From the NCBI GenBank assembly GCA_039707465.1, contig CM077643.1, forward strand, positions 374,703,419-374,767,418: DNA of 64,000 nt, in the 5' to 3' direction. The position numbers and the translations under genes were made by a program. Below, in pieces: positions 1-10,829 of this stretch (the stretch's first letter is position 1; the number at the start of each line of letters is the position of its first letter). The notes below the pieces were generated by a model, which ran no database searches, was not told the DNA's origin, and worked only from the letters and a program-made list of their open reading frames with translations. This DNA comes from Rhabdophis nuchalis. Its lineage: Eukaryota; Chordata; Lepidosauria; Squamata; Natricidae.

Positions 1-155
1 CAGAAAGTCAGCTCCATGCACACAACCAATGATCAAAGATTGAACAGATGCATTTGCATGACATATTAAACTGATTAACAGTAACATGCCTGGTTTCTTT
101 GTAACTCAGCATATTAAGTATACTACTATAGGCTAGTCTCTGGGTTGGTGTAATG

Positions 156-262
156 CAGGGGTTCCCAAACTTAGCAACTTGAAGACTTGTGGACTTCAAC
201 TCCCAGGAATTCTGGCAGTTGAAGTCCACAAGTCTTCAAGTTGCCAAGTTTGGGAACCCCTG
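156..262. mobile_element. Palindromic hAT-type MITE, copy 1
   Basis: This is a 107-bp foldback element that begins CAGGGG and ends CCCCTG. The outer 46 bases of the left arm match the reverse complement of the right arm with one mismatch. Flanks GTGTAATG (148-155) and GTGTAAAG (262-269, sharing the terminal G) look like a slightly decayed 8-bp target duplication. It has no coding capacity, and the hAT assignment rests on the CAG ends and on clean 8-bp TSDs in sister copies. Confidence 0.8.
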
Positions 263-1030
263 TGTAAAGTATGAACTCAAAAAGCAAATTAATTAACCAG
301 ATTTATTCATTAGAAACATATTTCATTCAGTTCAGTAAGTAGCTTAGGGCAAGTTACAATTTGCAGAAATAAAAAAGCAAAACATTAAAAATACAATACA
401 ATGTTATAAACACTATTTCTTATTTCTATTACGTTGTAATAGAAATAAGAACAGCATTGACCAAGGGCAACCCACACATATCTCAGTCAACAGAAATTTC
501 AGCACCATGTGAGAGAACAAAAATCCCATATGTGTCTATTGAGCTGTGCTTTCTTTTCTTTTGTGGCTACGCTTTTAATTCTTTGGTTGAGTGTTTTCAT
601 TACAAAGCAGTATTGCTTTTTTTTAAAGATTGTGGGCAATGAGCTTGACTTCTGGTTTGCCACTGTTACCTTCAGGGATATTTCTTCAATTCTCCCATTG
701 GGCCTACCATCCCAGAATTTCCTGCTGGATTCCCATTCCAGTGCTAACCAGAGAGCTCAATCTTTTGACACCAATCAAGATTAGCTAGTACCCTTTCCTA
801 GCTGATATTTAAAGCTGGTATAGTAAAAGCTCCAGCCTATAGCAGAGGCAATTGAAAAATCTGACTCATTAAAATAACAAAGCAAGCACTATTCAATGGA
901 AAGTCTACTCTTGACATATGTCATGGCGCACAAGCACAAAAGGGGGAGGTTGCATTGTAATGTCACAATGCTTATTTCATCATTTACCTGGCCTTCCTCA
1001 CCTTCCCATGCTAGTGACTAGAAGTCAAAC
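263..1030. other. Non-coding DNA, possible LINE 3' end
   Basis: No gene is seen. Bases about 298-400 (TTTATTCATT followed by a GCTTAGGGCAAGTTAC-like block and an A-rich run) resemble the reversed 3' end of an L2/CR1-type LINE, but this is weak. The short open frames at 457-784 show no recognisable domain. Confidence 0.4.
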
Positions 1031-1242
1031 CAGGGGTGGCTTCCGGCTGCTGCTACTACCGGTTTGCTAAGGCATGCGCTCTGTGTGCGCGCACATGCAC
1101 AATACTAAAAAAAGCTTCTGCACAGCAAAAACCAAGATGGTGCCACCTATGGCACCACCAAGAGAACTGTTTCAGTGGCGTGGCAGGCTGAATTACTGCC
1201 TACTCAGCCAAACTGGTCCAAACAGGTAGGAACCCACCTCTC
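1031..1242. mobile_element. hAT-type non-autonomous element (GGTGG/CCACC ends)
   Basis: The element starts CAGGGGTGGC and ends CCACCTCTC. It is flanked by identical 8-bp direct repeats AGTCAAAC at 1023-1030 and 1243-1250. Its interior has the ACTACCGGTTTG block that also occurs at 8361-8629 and 58558-58716, so the three belong to one family. It has no open frame of note. Confidence 0.8.
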
Positions 1243-2219
1243 AGTCAAACCTTGGGTTTAATATACCACTTGGTGCAAATAGGCTATCTTTTTAATCTGA
1301 ACGTCCACTGCATTTATGTTACTGACATCTTTTACCTTATTTGAGTAATTGTGCACTTACATCTATTGCATCAATTTTATGTCATTTCAACATGTAAATA
1401 AATAGGCACACATAAAACATCATTTATATAATCATACACATGAAGCAAATTGGTATAGATTGTATCAGTCTATAGGTTGTCGGATTGCCTTGAAATAAAC
1501 CAAAAACAAACTTAGTCCATTCTATGAGGAGTTGCAGTTTAAATAACATTTTGTCCATTGCATTGACTTTCTGAAGAATCAGGCATTTCCTGCACTACTT
1601 ACTATGGCTGACTACTAATAAATGGCATAAGCAGATACTTGAATATGCAGCCAATCATCCTCTAGCCTCCTTTGCCAGGTTTAAATTCTCTCATTGAGGG
1701 GAGAAAGCAACTGACAGCCAATGATGGGCAAATCAGTCTCTTTATGGCTCTTTATGGGCTGTGTCACTTTCATATCTGTTCTACCTGAAGTTAATTCTAT
1801 CCAATTCCCACTGTGATGGGGAATTTAAAAAAGGGTTTGGCACATCTGTATATGAGTATGTTACTTCTATGTTACTTCTATATCTATTTTCTCGCTGGAA
1901 ACATATTTCTTAGCCTGTTTTAGCTAAGTATACAAAAGACAAAAATACAGAAACTTCCAGAATATTCCTTAAATTAAAAACTGCACTGTAAAATTGAATA
2001 AATAAATGCAAATTTTAGATATGGTAGTTCTAACCTCAAAGAACAAGATAGTTCACATCATAATTCACAAATATCAAATTCTGTAAGTTCCCCATTAATG
2101 GGTGCCAAAGATAGAAACCACAGACTGATTAGAGAGATACAACACTCACTTTTTTTTTACTTGTTCAAATATTTTGCTTTTTGCTTACAGGAAAGGGCAG
2201 AGGCATGTATCATTTAAAA
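1243..2219. other. Non-coding DNA, nothing recognised
   Basis: AT-rich sequence with no open frame, inverted repeat or known repeat that I can identify. Confidence 0.4.
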
Positions 2220-2404
2220 CAGAGGTCCCCAACCAGGCTGTATGAGCAGTGGGCCAGCATGCATGCATATGTGCACACAGGTCAACTAATACAACTCAAG
2301 CTATGCACAGATGCATGTGTGGGATGACCCACTGTTTGCACATTGAGTTGTGCGCCCAGTTTCCCCCTTCCCCCATTGCTGGGGACCAAACTTGGGGATC
2401 ACTG
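2220..2404. mobile_element. hAT/Charlie-like non-autonomous element
   Basis: A 185-bp element starting CAGAGGTCCCCAACC and ending GGGGATCACTG, the inverted form of its start. It is flanked by a perfect 8-bp target duplication ATTTAAAA (2212-2219 and 2405-2412). Its interior is rich in TGCATGCAT-type alternation. The terminal sequence resembles vertebrate Charlie-type hAT ends. Confidence 0.8.
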
Positions 2405-4180
2405 ATTTAAAATGAAATGTGGGAAAGGGGAAATTAAGCAAAGCAAGTAAACCACAATCCATATTACCCAGGTTGAATTGCCTACTTCTAGGACCAATCT
2501 CAGCGGACCATGTTTTTATACCTGTTTGCTGAAGAAAGTATCTCTAATTGGAATAATCTGCATTACCTCTTTTAAAAAAATTCAAAATACTCAAGGTTCA
2601 ATATCAATCTAAAGATATTTGACTGCTTATTAAGGGCCCATCAATCCATGTTTCTTTAAGAGTTTAAGTGAATAGGATACCATAGTAGGGAAAACCTGAA
2701 AACATTTGGTCTGGTCCTTAAACTACAACCCTTCTTAGATCACAATAGCCATCAGGCCAAGTCAGAGCCTTTCTCTCACTTCTATTGCAAACTGAAGTGC
2801 TCTATAACAAAAAAAAAAGGGTCTGACTTGAGTGTGACACGTTGCATACACATCAATATGTGTGAGAAGAAGGGTTGCTTTGCAGAGGCATTTGCCAACA
2901 AACTCACTTTTGGTGCCATCTGCTCTAAAGAGAGCCAGCACCTGTTCGGAGCAGCTGCCGATTGCAGAACGTAGGTAAGAGAAAAATCAGGCTCATTCTC
3001 GACTTGGCCGGCTGCAGGTAACACATGGCCCTCACCAACGGGAATGCCAACTGTTCCCTTTTAAGCGTGTCCTAATTAGGAAACGGAAAGCATCGTGAAA
3101 TCTCAAAACTGTTCAGTTATATGATCACAGGAAGTTTCCAGAAACAGGAAGTTTCCTCCCTCTCCTTTAATGTCAGGTTCAGTTGATTCATCAAAGTACC
3201 GGAGTATTCTAGAGGTGGGGGGTGAGATGGGAAATGAAATGAACAGTCTAATTTCTCTCTCTCCATCTTTTAACTGAGCTTGGCTTAACCTGGGGATGAA
3301 TGACTACTCACATCACTTGTCATGCAGACTGATTGCAGGAATATATGAGCCATCAGGAACCCATCAGGAAGGCATCAGTTTAGAAAAATCTGGTCCTGAT
3401 CTACGCCTCTCTTTTTCCCCCCCTTTGGGGGCAGCTTCCCTCATTATTGTTCTTTTTCAGCCATTAAAACATAACACGTTCCCCACGCTTTTCATTTACA
3501 AGCAGCTTCTTTGCCTCATTTGATATTTCTACTAGATATTAAAAATAGGATCCCCTTACTTCAAAGACAATATTTCCACAATCTTTTAGAAAGCTAGGTT
3601 TAAACAGAAACATATACCCAGCACAGCCAGATACCTAAATTTCTGAAAGGACACAAAAGGTTTTTTAACATCCTAAAAAACAAACCCCAGAACAAGAATA
3701 TAAAAAGTACCCTGCTGTATTAAATCAAGGATTCAAGTGAATCCCTCAAAGGACTCTTGCCCTTTAGAAGCACCACAATGAGATTGCTTGTTTACAAGCC
3801 ATAGCTTTTTTAAACTTACTGCATCATCCAATAAGTAGACTTTGATAGTTCACCAAAGAACAGCCCTAGTTTGTTTCTAGGAATGCTCTTTAGGTTAGTT
3901 GTGATTAGAAGGAACCTGTGGATGACATGCTAAGTTTAAAATAAATAGCAGATGGGTTTTTTTCCTCCCCCAACTGCACAGCTGCACATGAAACATCTGA
4001 TGACCAACAGCCCATTCAGAATCTCTAGCCATATACCTTGATATTTTTCTTTCCCTTTATTACTGTAGCAAAGCAGAAAGAGGGTAGAAGGTCAGAAAAT
4101 AGGCTGTACTTGCAAGGTGTTATCCCTACTGTTGTTACCTAGAAACATTTAGTTTCATTCTCACATACCACTTTTTTACA
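2405..4180. other. Non-coding DNA, nothing recognised
   Basis: Diverged single-copy sequence. Short open frames at 2782-3024 (minus) and 3296-3523 (plus) have no recognisable domain or splice context. I found no repeat structure. Confidence 0.4.
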
Positions 4181-4184
4181 ATTT

Positions 4185-4870
4185 ACGATTTTATTAAATT
4201 TATATCCTATCTCCAATGGGATCCAGGGTGGCGCACAGGCATTTAAAAAACACAATATACAATACAAAAATATACAAACATCCTAAAACCCTATTAAACT
4301 AAATACTCCTGCGCTAAAATATAGTTTAAAAACCCTCTAATTAAAAATTTGTATAACTAACCCTCAGTCATTTATAGGGTGAATTTACCCTTGCTGAAAC
4401 AGGTGCGTTTTTAAACGCTGGCGGAATAGGCGGAGGTCCGAGGTGGTACGGAGATCGGGAGGTAGGTCGTTCCAGAGGGTAGGGCCCGCCACAGAGAAGG
4501 CCCTTTCCCTGGGCGTCGTCAACCGGCATTGCCCAGCCGACGGCACCCGGAGAAGACCCTCTCTATGGGAGCGGAGCGGATGAAGGGATGTATGGGGCAG
4601 GAGACGGTCTCGCATATAACTAGGCCCCGAGCCATGGAGCGCTTTAAAGATGGTAATCAACACCTTGAAGCGCACCCGGAAGGCCACAGGCAGCCAGTGC
4701 AGCTCGCGCAGGGCAGGTGTTATATGAGAACGCCGTGAGGTTCCCGTAATCACCTGCGCGGCCGCGTTCTGAACTAGCTGTAACCTTCGGGTGCACCTCA
4801 AGGGGAGCCCCATGTAGAGAGCATTACAGTAGTCCAGACGGGATGTGACCAGTGCTTGAGTGACTGTGCT
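4185..4870 (-). mobile_element. L2-like LINE, 5'-truncated 3' end (copy A)
   Basis: Read on the minus strand, this encodes only the last ~160 residues of the LINE polyprotein. The [15 protein letters not shown] block, the LQLVQNAAA block, the LRELHWLPV block and the terminal [14 protein letters not shown] block are all present, and the frame stops near 4385. LINE similarity ends abruptly at about 4870; the open frame continues to 5035 by chance in host sequence. A 3' untranslated region with the conserved ATCC-AGGGTGGCGC block runs down to about 4185. All enzymatic domains are missing, so it is a dead 5'-truncated insertion. Its C-terminal wording (HTSLHPLRSH, SAGQCRL) groups it with copies D and E rather than with B, C, F and G. 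Confidence 0.85.
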
Positions 4871-5121
4871 ATGAAGATGCTCACTTTTCCATTCCCAGCC
4901 TGCTGTAGTGAAAGCCTGAAGTTGTCGGTAGTTGTCCACTTTTAAAATTGTGTCTTCCTCTTTATCCTGCACAACGCTTGCTAAATAAATGATCAACGAT
5001 GCTTTCATTATAGGATGGGTGATAACACACTCCAAGGCAGGGATCTGTCAAGTTCCTATTGGCTAACATTTATTATGAACATGACTTGCTCCATTTAGTC
5101 ATTTGAAGCTAACCTTTATGG

Positions 5122-5252
5122 CAGGGATGTCAAACTCGCAGCCCACAGGCCGAATACATTACATGCTGGCCCCGCCCTACCAGTTTAGCAAAGGGGGGAA
5201 GTCCCGATATGTCACATGATGTTGCCATGACGCCGCAAGTTTGACATCCCTA
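5122..5252. mobile_element. hAT/Charlie-like element (GTCAAACTC ends)
   Basis: About 131 bp. It begins CAGGGATGTCAAACTCGC and ends with the reverse complement GCAAGTTTGACATCCCT. The same family occurs at 23062-23195 and 39372-39495. I could not see a clear target duplication here. Confidence 0.7.
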
Positions 5253-6699
5253 CTCCAGGGTTTGGACTGAGGAAGACATCACACACCTGGCTTATATAGT
5301 CGGTAGTTTTGATACAGAAATATCAATCAGGTGGAAGATTAGAACAATGTAGTATTCTGCTGACACAGGATGATAGGTCTACACATTAATATTAGCATAC
5401 AAGAGATGGGGAAACTTTCTGGTGATGTCATAATATGCACATCCCTGGGCATGATCTAAGACTCAGTAATGTTGGCAACAACCCTGTAGAGCTGGGACAG
5501 AAACTCTTACAAACGTCTTCAGTTCTGCTACTCTTCTCTCAACTTGCAACTACTTTTGATTTATTGCCTTCTCTGAGGAAATAGATGGGCGTAGGAACAA
5601 GGAGGAGGGGCACCGTCTATGAAGTACAGGGACTGAGGAAGCAAAGGAGTGCCCGCAACTGTCAACGACAAATGAAAATGTTCATAGGTAGGAAGTTAGA
5701 GCTTCCCTCAGTTTAAGAGCCGCCTACCACTCAGGTCTTCAATTCATTCTCTCAGTGGTCCCTCTGCCTTGAGAAGAATTGAAATTATAAGCCAGTTTAT
5801 GTTGTTAATGTATAACAGTGTAAAAATGTTTGCACCAGAATTCAAAACAATTACCTGAGAGCAAAGGACAAAAGCAACACCACAACAAAACAAAGCCATT
5901 TCAAACGCGTTTTACTGAAGAGACAGAATCACCAGGTCTGGAACGTAACATTTCAGATGGTCCCAGCTGCTGTCATTCAATCTTTTATAGCCCACACCTG
6001 ATAGCATTAGAAAAGGTGTGTGTGTGTAAATCATTATAGCAGAAATCTTTCTCTTCATACAGGTTCCTCTCCTCCCCTCCAGCTGTCCATTCACATGACC
6101 CTGAAAGTCCCAAAGTTTGCATTATAAAGTCCTGGCCATTTCTTTGCTTCTGACCACAGGACCACATAGCTCTGCCCAACACTGTTTATGCTTTTCAAGC
6201 CAATTCCAGTATTTTACTAGGACACCCTGGTATACATGAAAAAGGTTTCCCTTCACTGAAGTGTGCAGGCAATATAACAGCAGGGAGGGACAGAAAGAAA
6301 TCTTGTTTTGCAACAGAAATTGAGCCTAACATTCTGTCATGAGAAAAAGAAAGTAAACCCACTTTGAGTTCTATAGTTTTACATATCAAGATATAATAAA
6401 AGTTATCTGGTCCTTAGCAGTTCTTAAAAGTAGGTAAATACAACCTCAGATGGACAACAACACATGACATATAATACCATGTCACCATTTATTTTACAAA
6501 AAGGAAGCCAAAATGGATTTTAACAGATTAAATGGATATTTTTCTAACCCCTTTCCCCTTTCTTTTTATCTTTTTTTCCTGGGCAAGTGATGTACTTACT
6601 TCAAACTAAAACTTGGACTGGGACAGCCTGTCCAGTTTAGTTTGTAAGAATAAAGATGGCACTGGGTGGGTGCTTTGCTTTTCAGTTTCCCAACTGCTA
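5253..6699. other. Non-coding DNA, nothing recognised
   Basis: Single-copy looking sequence. Short overlapping open frames at 5830-6389 on both strands lack any recognisable domain, and a short (TG)n tract lies at about 6016-6028. Nothing further is supported. Confidence 0.4.
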
Positions 6700-7884
6700 A
6701 TATAATAATAATAATAAATTTTATTTATAACCCGCTCTCTCTCCCCGAAGGGACTCGAGGCAGGGCACAGGGAAATTAAAAACAAATTGAGACAGACAAA
6801 GAACAAAGTTAAAAACACATTAAACATATCCTGCGCTAAAAACATCTATAAAAATAAAAACTATCCCTAAAAACCCCTTAACACTATTAAATTTACTTAA
6901 AATTACCCTAGGCCAGCCAAACGGAAGAAATGAGTTTTTAAAAGGTGTCGGAAGGAGCGAAGGTCCGTGGTTGTTCTGATTTCGGGGGGAAGGTCATTAC
7001 AGAGGGTCGGGCCCGCCACAGAGAAGGCCCTTCCCCTGGACGTCGCCCGCTGGCACAGCCTAGTGGACGGCACCCGGAGAAGTCCCTCTCTGTGGGAGCG
7101 AATCGGTCGCAGGGATGTATGAGACAGAATGTGATCCCACAGATAGCTAGGTCCCGTGCCATGGAGCGCTTTAAAGATGGTAACTAACACCTTGAAGCGC
7201 ACCCGAAAGACGACAGGCAGCCAGTGCAGTTCGCGCAGGAGCGGTGTTACATGGGAGAACCTAGAGGCTCCCATAACTACCCGCGCGGCTGCATTCTGGA
7301 CTAGCTGAAGCCTTCGGGTGCACCTCAAGGGGAGCCCCATGTAAAGAGCATTGCAGTAGTCCAGTCGGGATGTCACGAGGGCATGAGTGACTGTGCAAAG
7401 GGCACCCCGATCCAATAGGGGACGCAACTGGCGGACCAGGCGAACCTGGTAAAACGCCCTCCTGGCCACGGCTGTCACTTGATCTTCCATGGACAGCCGG
7501 GCATCAAGGAGGACGCCCAAGTTGCGTGCCCCATCCACAGGGGTAAGGTGATCGTCCCCTATGGCCAGTGATGGAGTCAACTGGTTGTACCGGGATGCCG
7601 GAAACCACAGCCACTCGGTCTTGGACGGGTTGAGTCTGAGTCTGTTACTTCCCATCCAGGCCCGCACGGCTTCCAGGCACTGACACATCACCGCTACGGC
7701 ATCGTTGGGGTGGTTTGGGTTAGAGATATACAGCTGCGTGTCGTCAGCGTAGAGGTGGTACTCTACCCCAAAACCACGGATGATCTCACCCAGCGGCTTC
7801 ATATATGTGTTGAACAGGAGTGGCGAGAGGACTGACCCCTGAGGCACCCCATAAATAAGAGGTCGACCTCTGCCCTCCTGTCAA
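6700..7884 (-). mobile_element. L2-like LINE, 5'-truncated (copy B)
   Basis: A minus-strand LINE copy with a 3' tail of (ATT)n seen as (TAA)n at 6700-6718. The preceding 3' UTR has the CGAGTCCCT/GGGAGAGAGAGCGGG block shared with copy F. Similarity to copies C and G ends abruptly near 7884 within the middle of the reverse transcriptase. This is typical of incomplete target-primed reverse transcription. Confidence 0.9.
6903..7884 (-). pseudogene. Partial LINE reverse transcriptase (copy B)
   Basis: The 314-residue open stretch (6903-7847) covers the second half of the reverse transcriptase and the C-terminal region. It contains [14 protein letters not shown], then the catalytic YADD box at 7740-7751, then the [11 protein letters not shown] block and the [23 protein letters not shown] and FSVAGPTL blocks. 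Relative to copy G, bases just upstream of GVPQGS carry a small deletion that shifts the frame, and everything N-terminal (endonuclease, first RT motifs) is absent. The enzyme family is a non-LTR retrotransposon RT that copies its own RNA at a nicked chromosomal target. This fragment cannot do so alone. The remaining frame is otherwise free of stops, so the copy is fairly young. Confidence 0.85.
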
Positions 7885-8360
7885 CATATATATGTTCAAA
7901 CATATCCAAAAAATGCACAGCCATGGGTTCAGGAATTTGACAGACACCAGAAAGATATCTTGGTGTTTAGAACCACTGATCAGAACATTGAGTCGCTGTG
8001 ACATATCAGAAAGCTTGAATTTCATTTAATCTGTCCAGAGAACATTCTCCCAAAAGCTTTGTGACTTATCAACATGGATTTTAGCAAACCTCAATCTAGT
8101 TTTTTGTGCTGGCTTTCAGAAGCTAATCTTCCTGGGTCTTCTACCATGGAGGCAGTAAGACAGTAAGGGAAGGTGGACTTTATATTGTTATTTCTTGATC
8201 TTAGAGATCAGCTAGGATCTCTTGTGAGGTTTCTTTTCTCCACCATTCAAGTTTTCATTCCGTTCAGTATGGTGTCAATTTTCCTCTTGTGGCCAAGTCC
8301 AGGGAGGGTGGCTACAGTTCCATATACCTTAAACCTCTTGATAACATTTATCAATCATGG
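7885..8360. other. Non-coding DNA, nothing recognised
   Basis: Host flank of the copy B truncation point. No feature could be supported. Confidence 0.4.
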
Positions 8361-8629
8361 CAGTGGTGGGATTCAAACTTTTTTACTACTGGTTCTGTGG
8401 GCCGTGGTTTGGTGGACATGGCATGGCTGGGTGGGCGTAGTTTGGTGGGCGTGGCAGGGGAAGGATACTGTAAAATCCCCATTTCCTCCTGATCAGCTTG
8501 GACTTCGGAGGCAGAGAATAGGTGGGGGCGGGGCCAGTCAGAGGTGGTATTTACCGGTTCTCCAAATTATTCAAAATTTCTGCTACCGGTTCTCCAGAAC
8601 TGGTCAGAACCTGCTGAACACCACCTCTG
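8361..8629. mobile_element. hAT-type element (GTGGTGGGATTCAAA ends)
   Basis: A 269-bp element starting CAGTGGTGGG and ending CACCACCTCTG. It is flanked by a perfect 8-bp target duplication AATCATGG (8353-8360 and 8630-8637). It has internal ACCGGTTCTCC repeats and a GGGCGTGG-rich stretch. The open frames across it (8173-8697, 8289-8492) span its border and are not genes. Confidence 0.85.
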
Positions 8630-8700
8630 AATCATGGTCACAGCAACATGAAGCTCTTTGGAGATTGTTTTCTAGCCTTTACCTTCACAATGCTTAGTTA

Positions 8701-8754
8701 CTTTATTTACTTATTTATTTGTTTATGTATGTATTTATTTATTTATTTATTTAT
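8701..8754. repeat. (TTTA)n microsatellite
   Basis: An imperfect TTTA array with TTTG and TGTA interruptions. Confidence 0.85.
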
Positions 8755-9386
8755 ACAATGGAGAGAAGCTACAACCTAGAACTAAGAAAAAAAATTCTGA
8801 CAATTAGAACAGTTAAACAATTATCCTATCTACTTGTTTCAGTTTCAATCCATTTCCATGGAAAATTAGGATTCTCTGGAAAAAAAATAGAGGAGTCCAA
8901 TATTTTTGACCACATTTTTAGAAATGTCATCCTCTTCATGAGGAATGAGAAGTAAACCTGAATAACATACACTAAGTAAAAAAATAACAATAAGACTTCT
9001 CAACAGAAATACACACATTTGTGTTCTTCAGGGTGACATTGTATATATTGCCCTCTAAGATTTCATTGAACTCTGTGGGGAAAACATTTTGCATATATTT
9101 GTCTGCTGAAGTACACATGGCCCAGTTTAGGTTTTGAGACACAAGAAATCTATGCTTCATTTAACATATGAAGTGGAAACCAGTTTTGTCGGGGAAATGC
9201 CTACATATTAGGAACCAAAAGAATTCGAGGAAGATGCAACAAAGGGTTTGGGATTTTTTTTTGGCATGCACACCATAGAGATGACTAAGCTCCTCATCAG
9301 AAAGCAGAACTCCCAAACCAGCAAGGTTACAAGTTATATATTCTCTGCAATGGTATATAAGATTTGCAAAACCATGATAAATTATA
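8755..9386. other. Non-coding DNA, nothing recognised
   Basis: AT-rich. Short minus-strand open frames at 8972-9160 and 9161-9406 show no domain. Confidence 0.4.
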
Positions 9387-9394
9387 GCATAGCC

Positions 9395-9819
9395 CAGTGT
9401 TGGCATATCTTTTCAGCACTGAGTGCTGAAATAGGGGCGCGTGCACACAGACACACATGCTGGAAACCAGAAGAGCAGCTGCCCGGTGTACACGTGTGTG
9501 CCTGGAAGATGATCTTCCAGTTTCCGGCATGCACATGCACACAGGCCACCTGGTCTCTGGTCTTCTGGTGTGCATGCATGCATGCATGAAGACCAGGTGG
9601 CTGGGACACATGGGTGCACCGGAAACCAGAAGATCATCTTGCCAATGCGCGAATGTGCACCGGGCGGCTGCTCTTCCGATTTCCAGTACTCCTGCGTGTG
9701 TGAAGACTAGCTGGCTGGCATGCTGGAACCCAGGAGAGCAACAAGCAACAACTCGTGTGCCTAGAGAGATGGCTCTGTGTGCCACTTCTGGTACACATGC
9801 CATAGGTTTGTCATCACAG
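9395..9819. mobile_element. hAT-type element (GATGGCGAACC family), copy 1
   Basis: A 425-bp element beginning CAGTGTTGGCATATC and ending GGTTTGTCATCACAG, with a perfect 8-bp target duplication GCATAGCC (9387-9394 and 9820-9827). The ends are the decayed form of CAGTGATGGCGAACC...GGTTCGCCATCACTG seen at 14667, 30190, 41687 and 47993. The CpG/TG-rich interior gives several spurious open frames on both strands. Confidence 0.85.
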
Positions 9820-9827
9820 GCATAGCC

Positions 9828-10692
9828 TTTACAGCTGGAATGTAGCAGCTGATAAGAACAATCAGGTGACCTTAGGATGGACTCACTGCTGCATCTAAAT
9901 TCTGTGTTTTAAGGAGGCTCCAAGCCCACCCTTTCTACTGACACCTTCTTATATAAACAATGTTCCTTCATGCCAAGAAAAAGATAACTTGTTTTTTTCT
10001 CTCTATCTCCTTCACTTCCAGGATCACTGGGCAGTTTCATTTTGCTTGCTCTTTCTGCTGTGCAATTCAAAATCCCTCACAGCAACCAGGTATGTAAGAA
10101 TGGAATATTTGTCCCTCACTTCAAACTTGTATAGGATGAGGTGTGAAGGGTCACAGTGTTGAGGTAATTTGTGCTATCAGCCATAGGATAAGGGTTTGTT
10201 TTGGGGTTTGTTTCTGTTTTTTTAAATATAGAAAATGAAGTGAGGGGAGGAAAGGCATGTCACAAGGAAGAACCTTTGGTTTATTTTTTTTTAAAAGCTG
10301 GTGGAGTGCTAAATATTGCCTCTTCTAATGTTTCAGCTGAACTGAAAGATGCTTCCCCACCAGGCTGTTACAATTTAACTTCTGCTGGCATCTCTATTTC
10401 CAAGAGGAAGACAAGCAGGAAGTTGAATGCTCCACAGCTGAGAACACGCAGATTTGGAAGCAGCAGGCTGGACCAGATGGAAGAGTGATTACTGACGCTG
10501 AAAAGTTATCGTCTTTCAAAAAATCTTGGCATTTGAAATGACAGGATGGGGAAAAAAAATAAATGAAAAAGAGAACATAAAAGTGGGTTAGGCTTGTTGC
10601 TGGAAAGTTTTCTTATCACCCTCCCTTCCAACAGTGTGAAGCTGAGAAAGTTCCTCCTCTTAAAAAAAGGCCACAGCAATAAAGCACCCTTT
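9828..10692. other. Non-coding DNA with one exon-like block
   Basis: Apart from the exon-like block at 10022-10089 I see no repeat or gene. The 95-codon open frame at 10201-10488 has low-complexity, frame-neutral composition and no splice or domain support. Confidence 0.4.
10022..10089 (+). other. Candidate short exon (splice-like borders)
   Basis: A 68-base block is preceded by a pyrimidine-rich tract ending in TCCTTCACTTCCAG and followed by CAG|GTATGTAAG, a strong donor consensus. At least two frames are open across it, and both are hydrophobic-rich. No similarity is recognised, and matches to splice consensus occur by chance in 64 kb, so this is only a candidate. Confidence 0.2.
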
Positions 10693-10700
10693 CTCTAAAG

Positions 10701-10821
10701 CAGGGGTCTCCAACCTTTGCAACTTTAAGTCTGAAGGACTTCAGCTCCCAGAATTCTCCAGCCAGCTTTGCTGGGAGCTGAAGTCCTTCAGACTTAAAGT
10801 TGCAAAGGTTGGAGACCCCTG
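10701..10821. mobile_element. Palindromic hAT-type MITE, copy 2
   Basis: A 121-bp foldback element with a perfect inverted repeat of about 51 bases in each arm, starting CAGGGGTCTCCAACC. It is flanked by the exact 8-bp duplication CTCTAAAG (10693-10700 and 10822-10829). It carries the GTCTGAAGGACTTCAGC arm variant in both arms. Confidence 0.9.
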
Positions 10822-10829
10822 CTCTAAAG

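Noticed and set aside
4871..5035. N-terminal extension of the minus-strand LINE frame
   Set aside because: LINE similarity ends at about 4870; the extension is host sequence that is open by chance.
8173..8697. 174-codon plus-strand frame
   Set aside because: It crosses both borders of the hAT element at 8361-8629, including its TSDs, so it cannot be a conserved gene.
9327..9825. Overlapping Cys/His-rich open frames on both strands
   Set aside because: They come from the TGCATG/CACACA-rich interior of the hAT element at 9395-9819, not from a zinc-finger protein.
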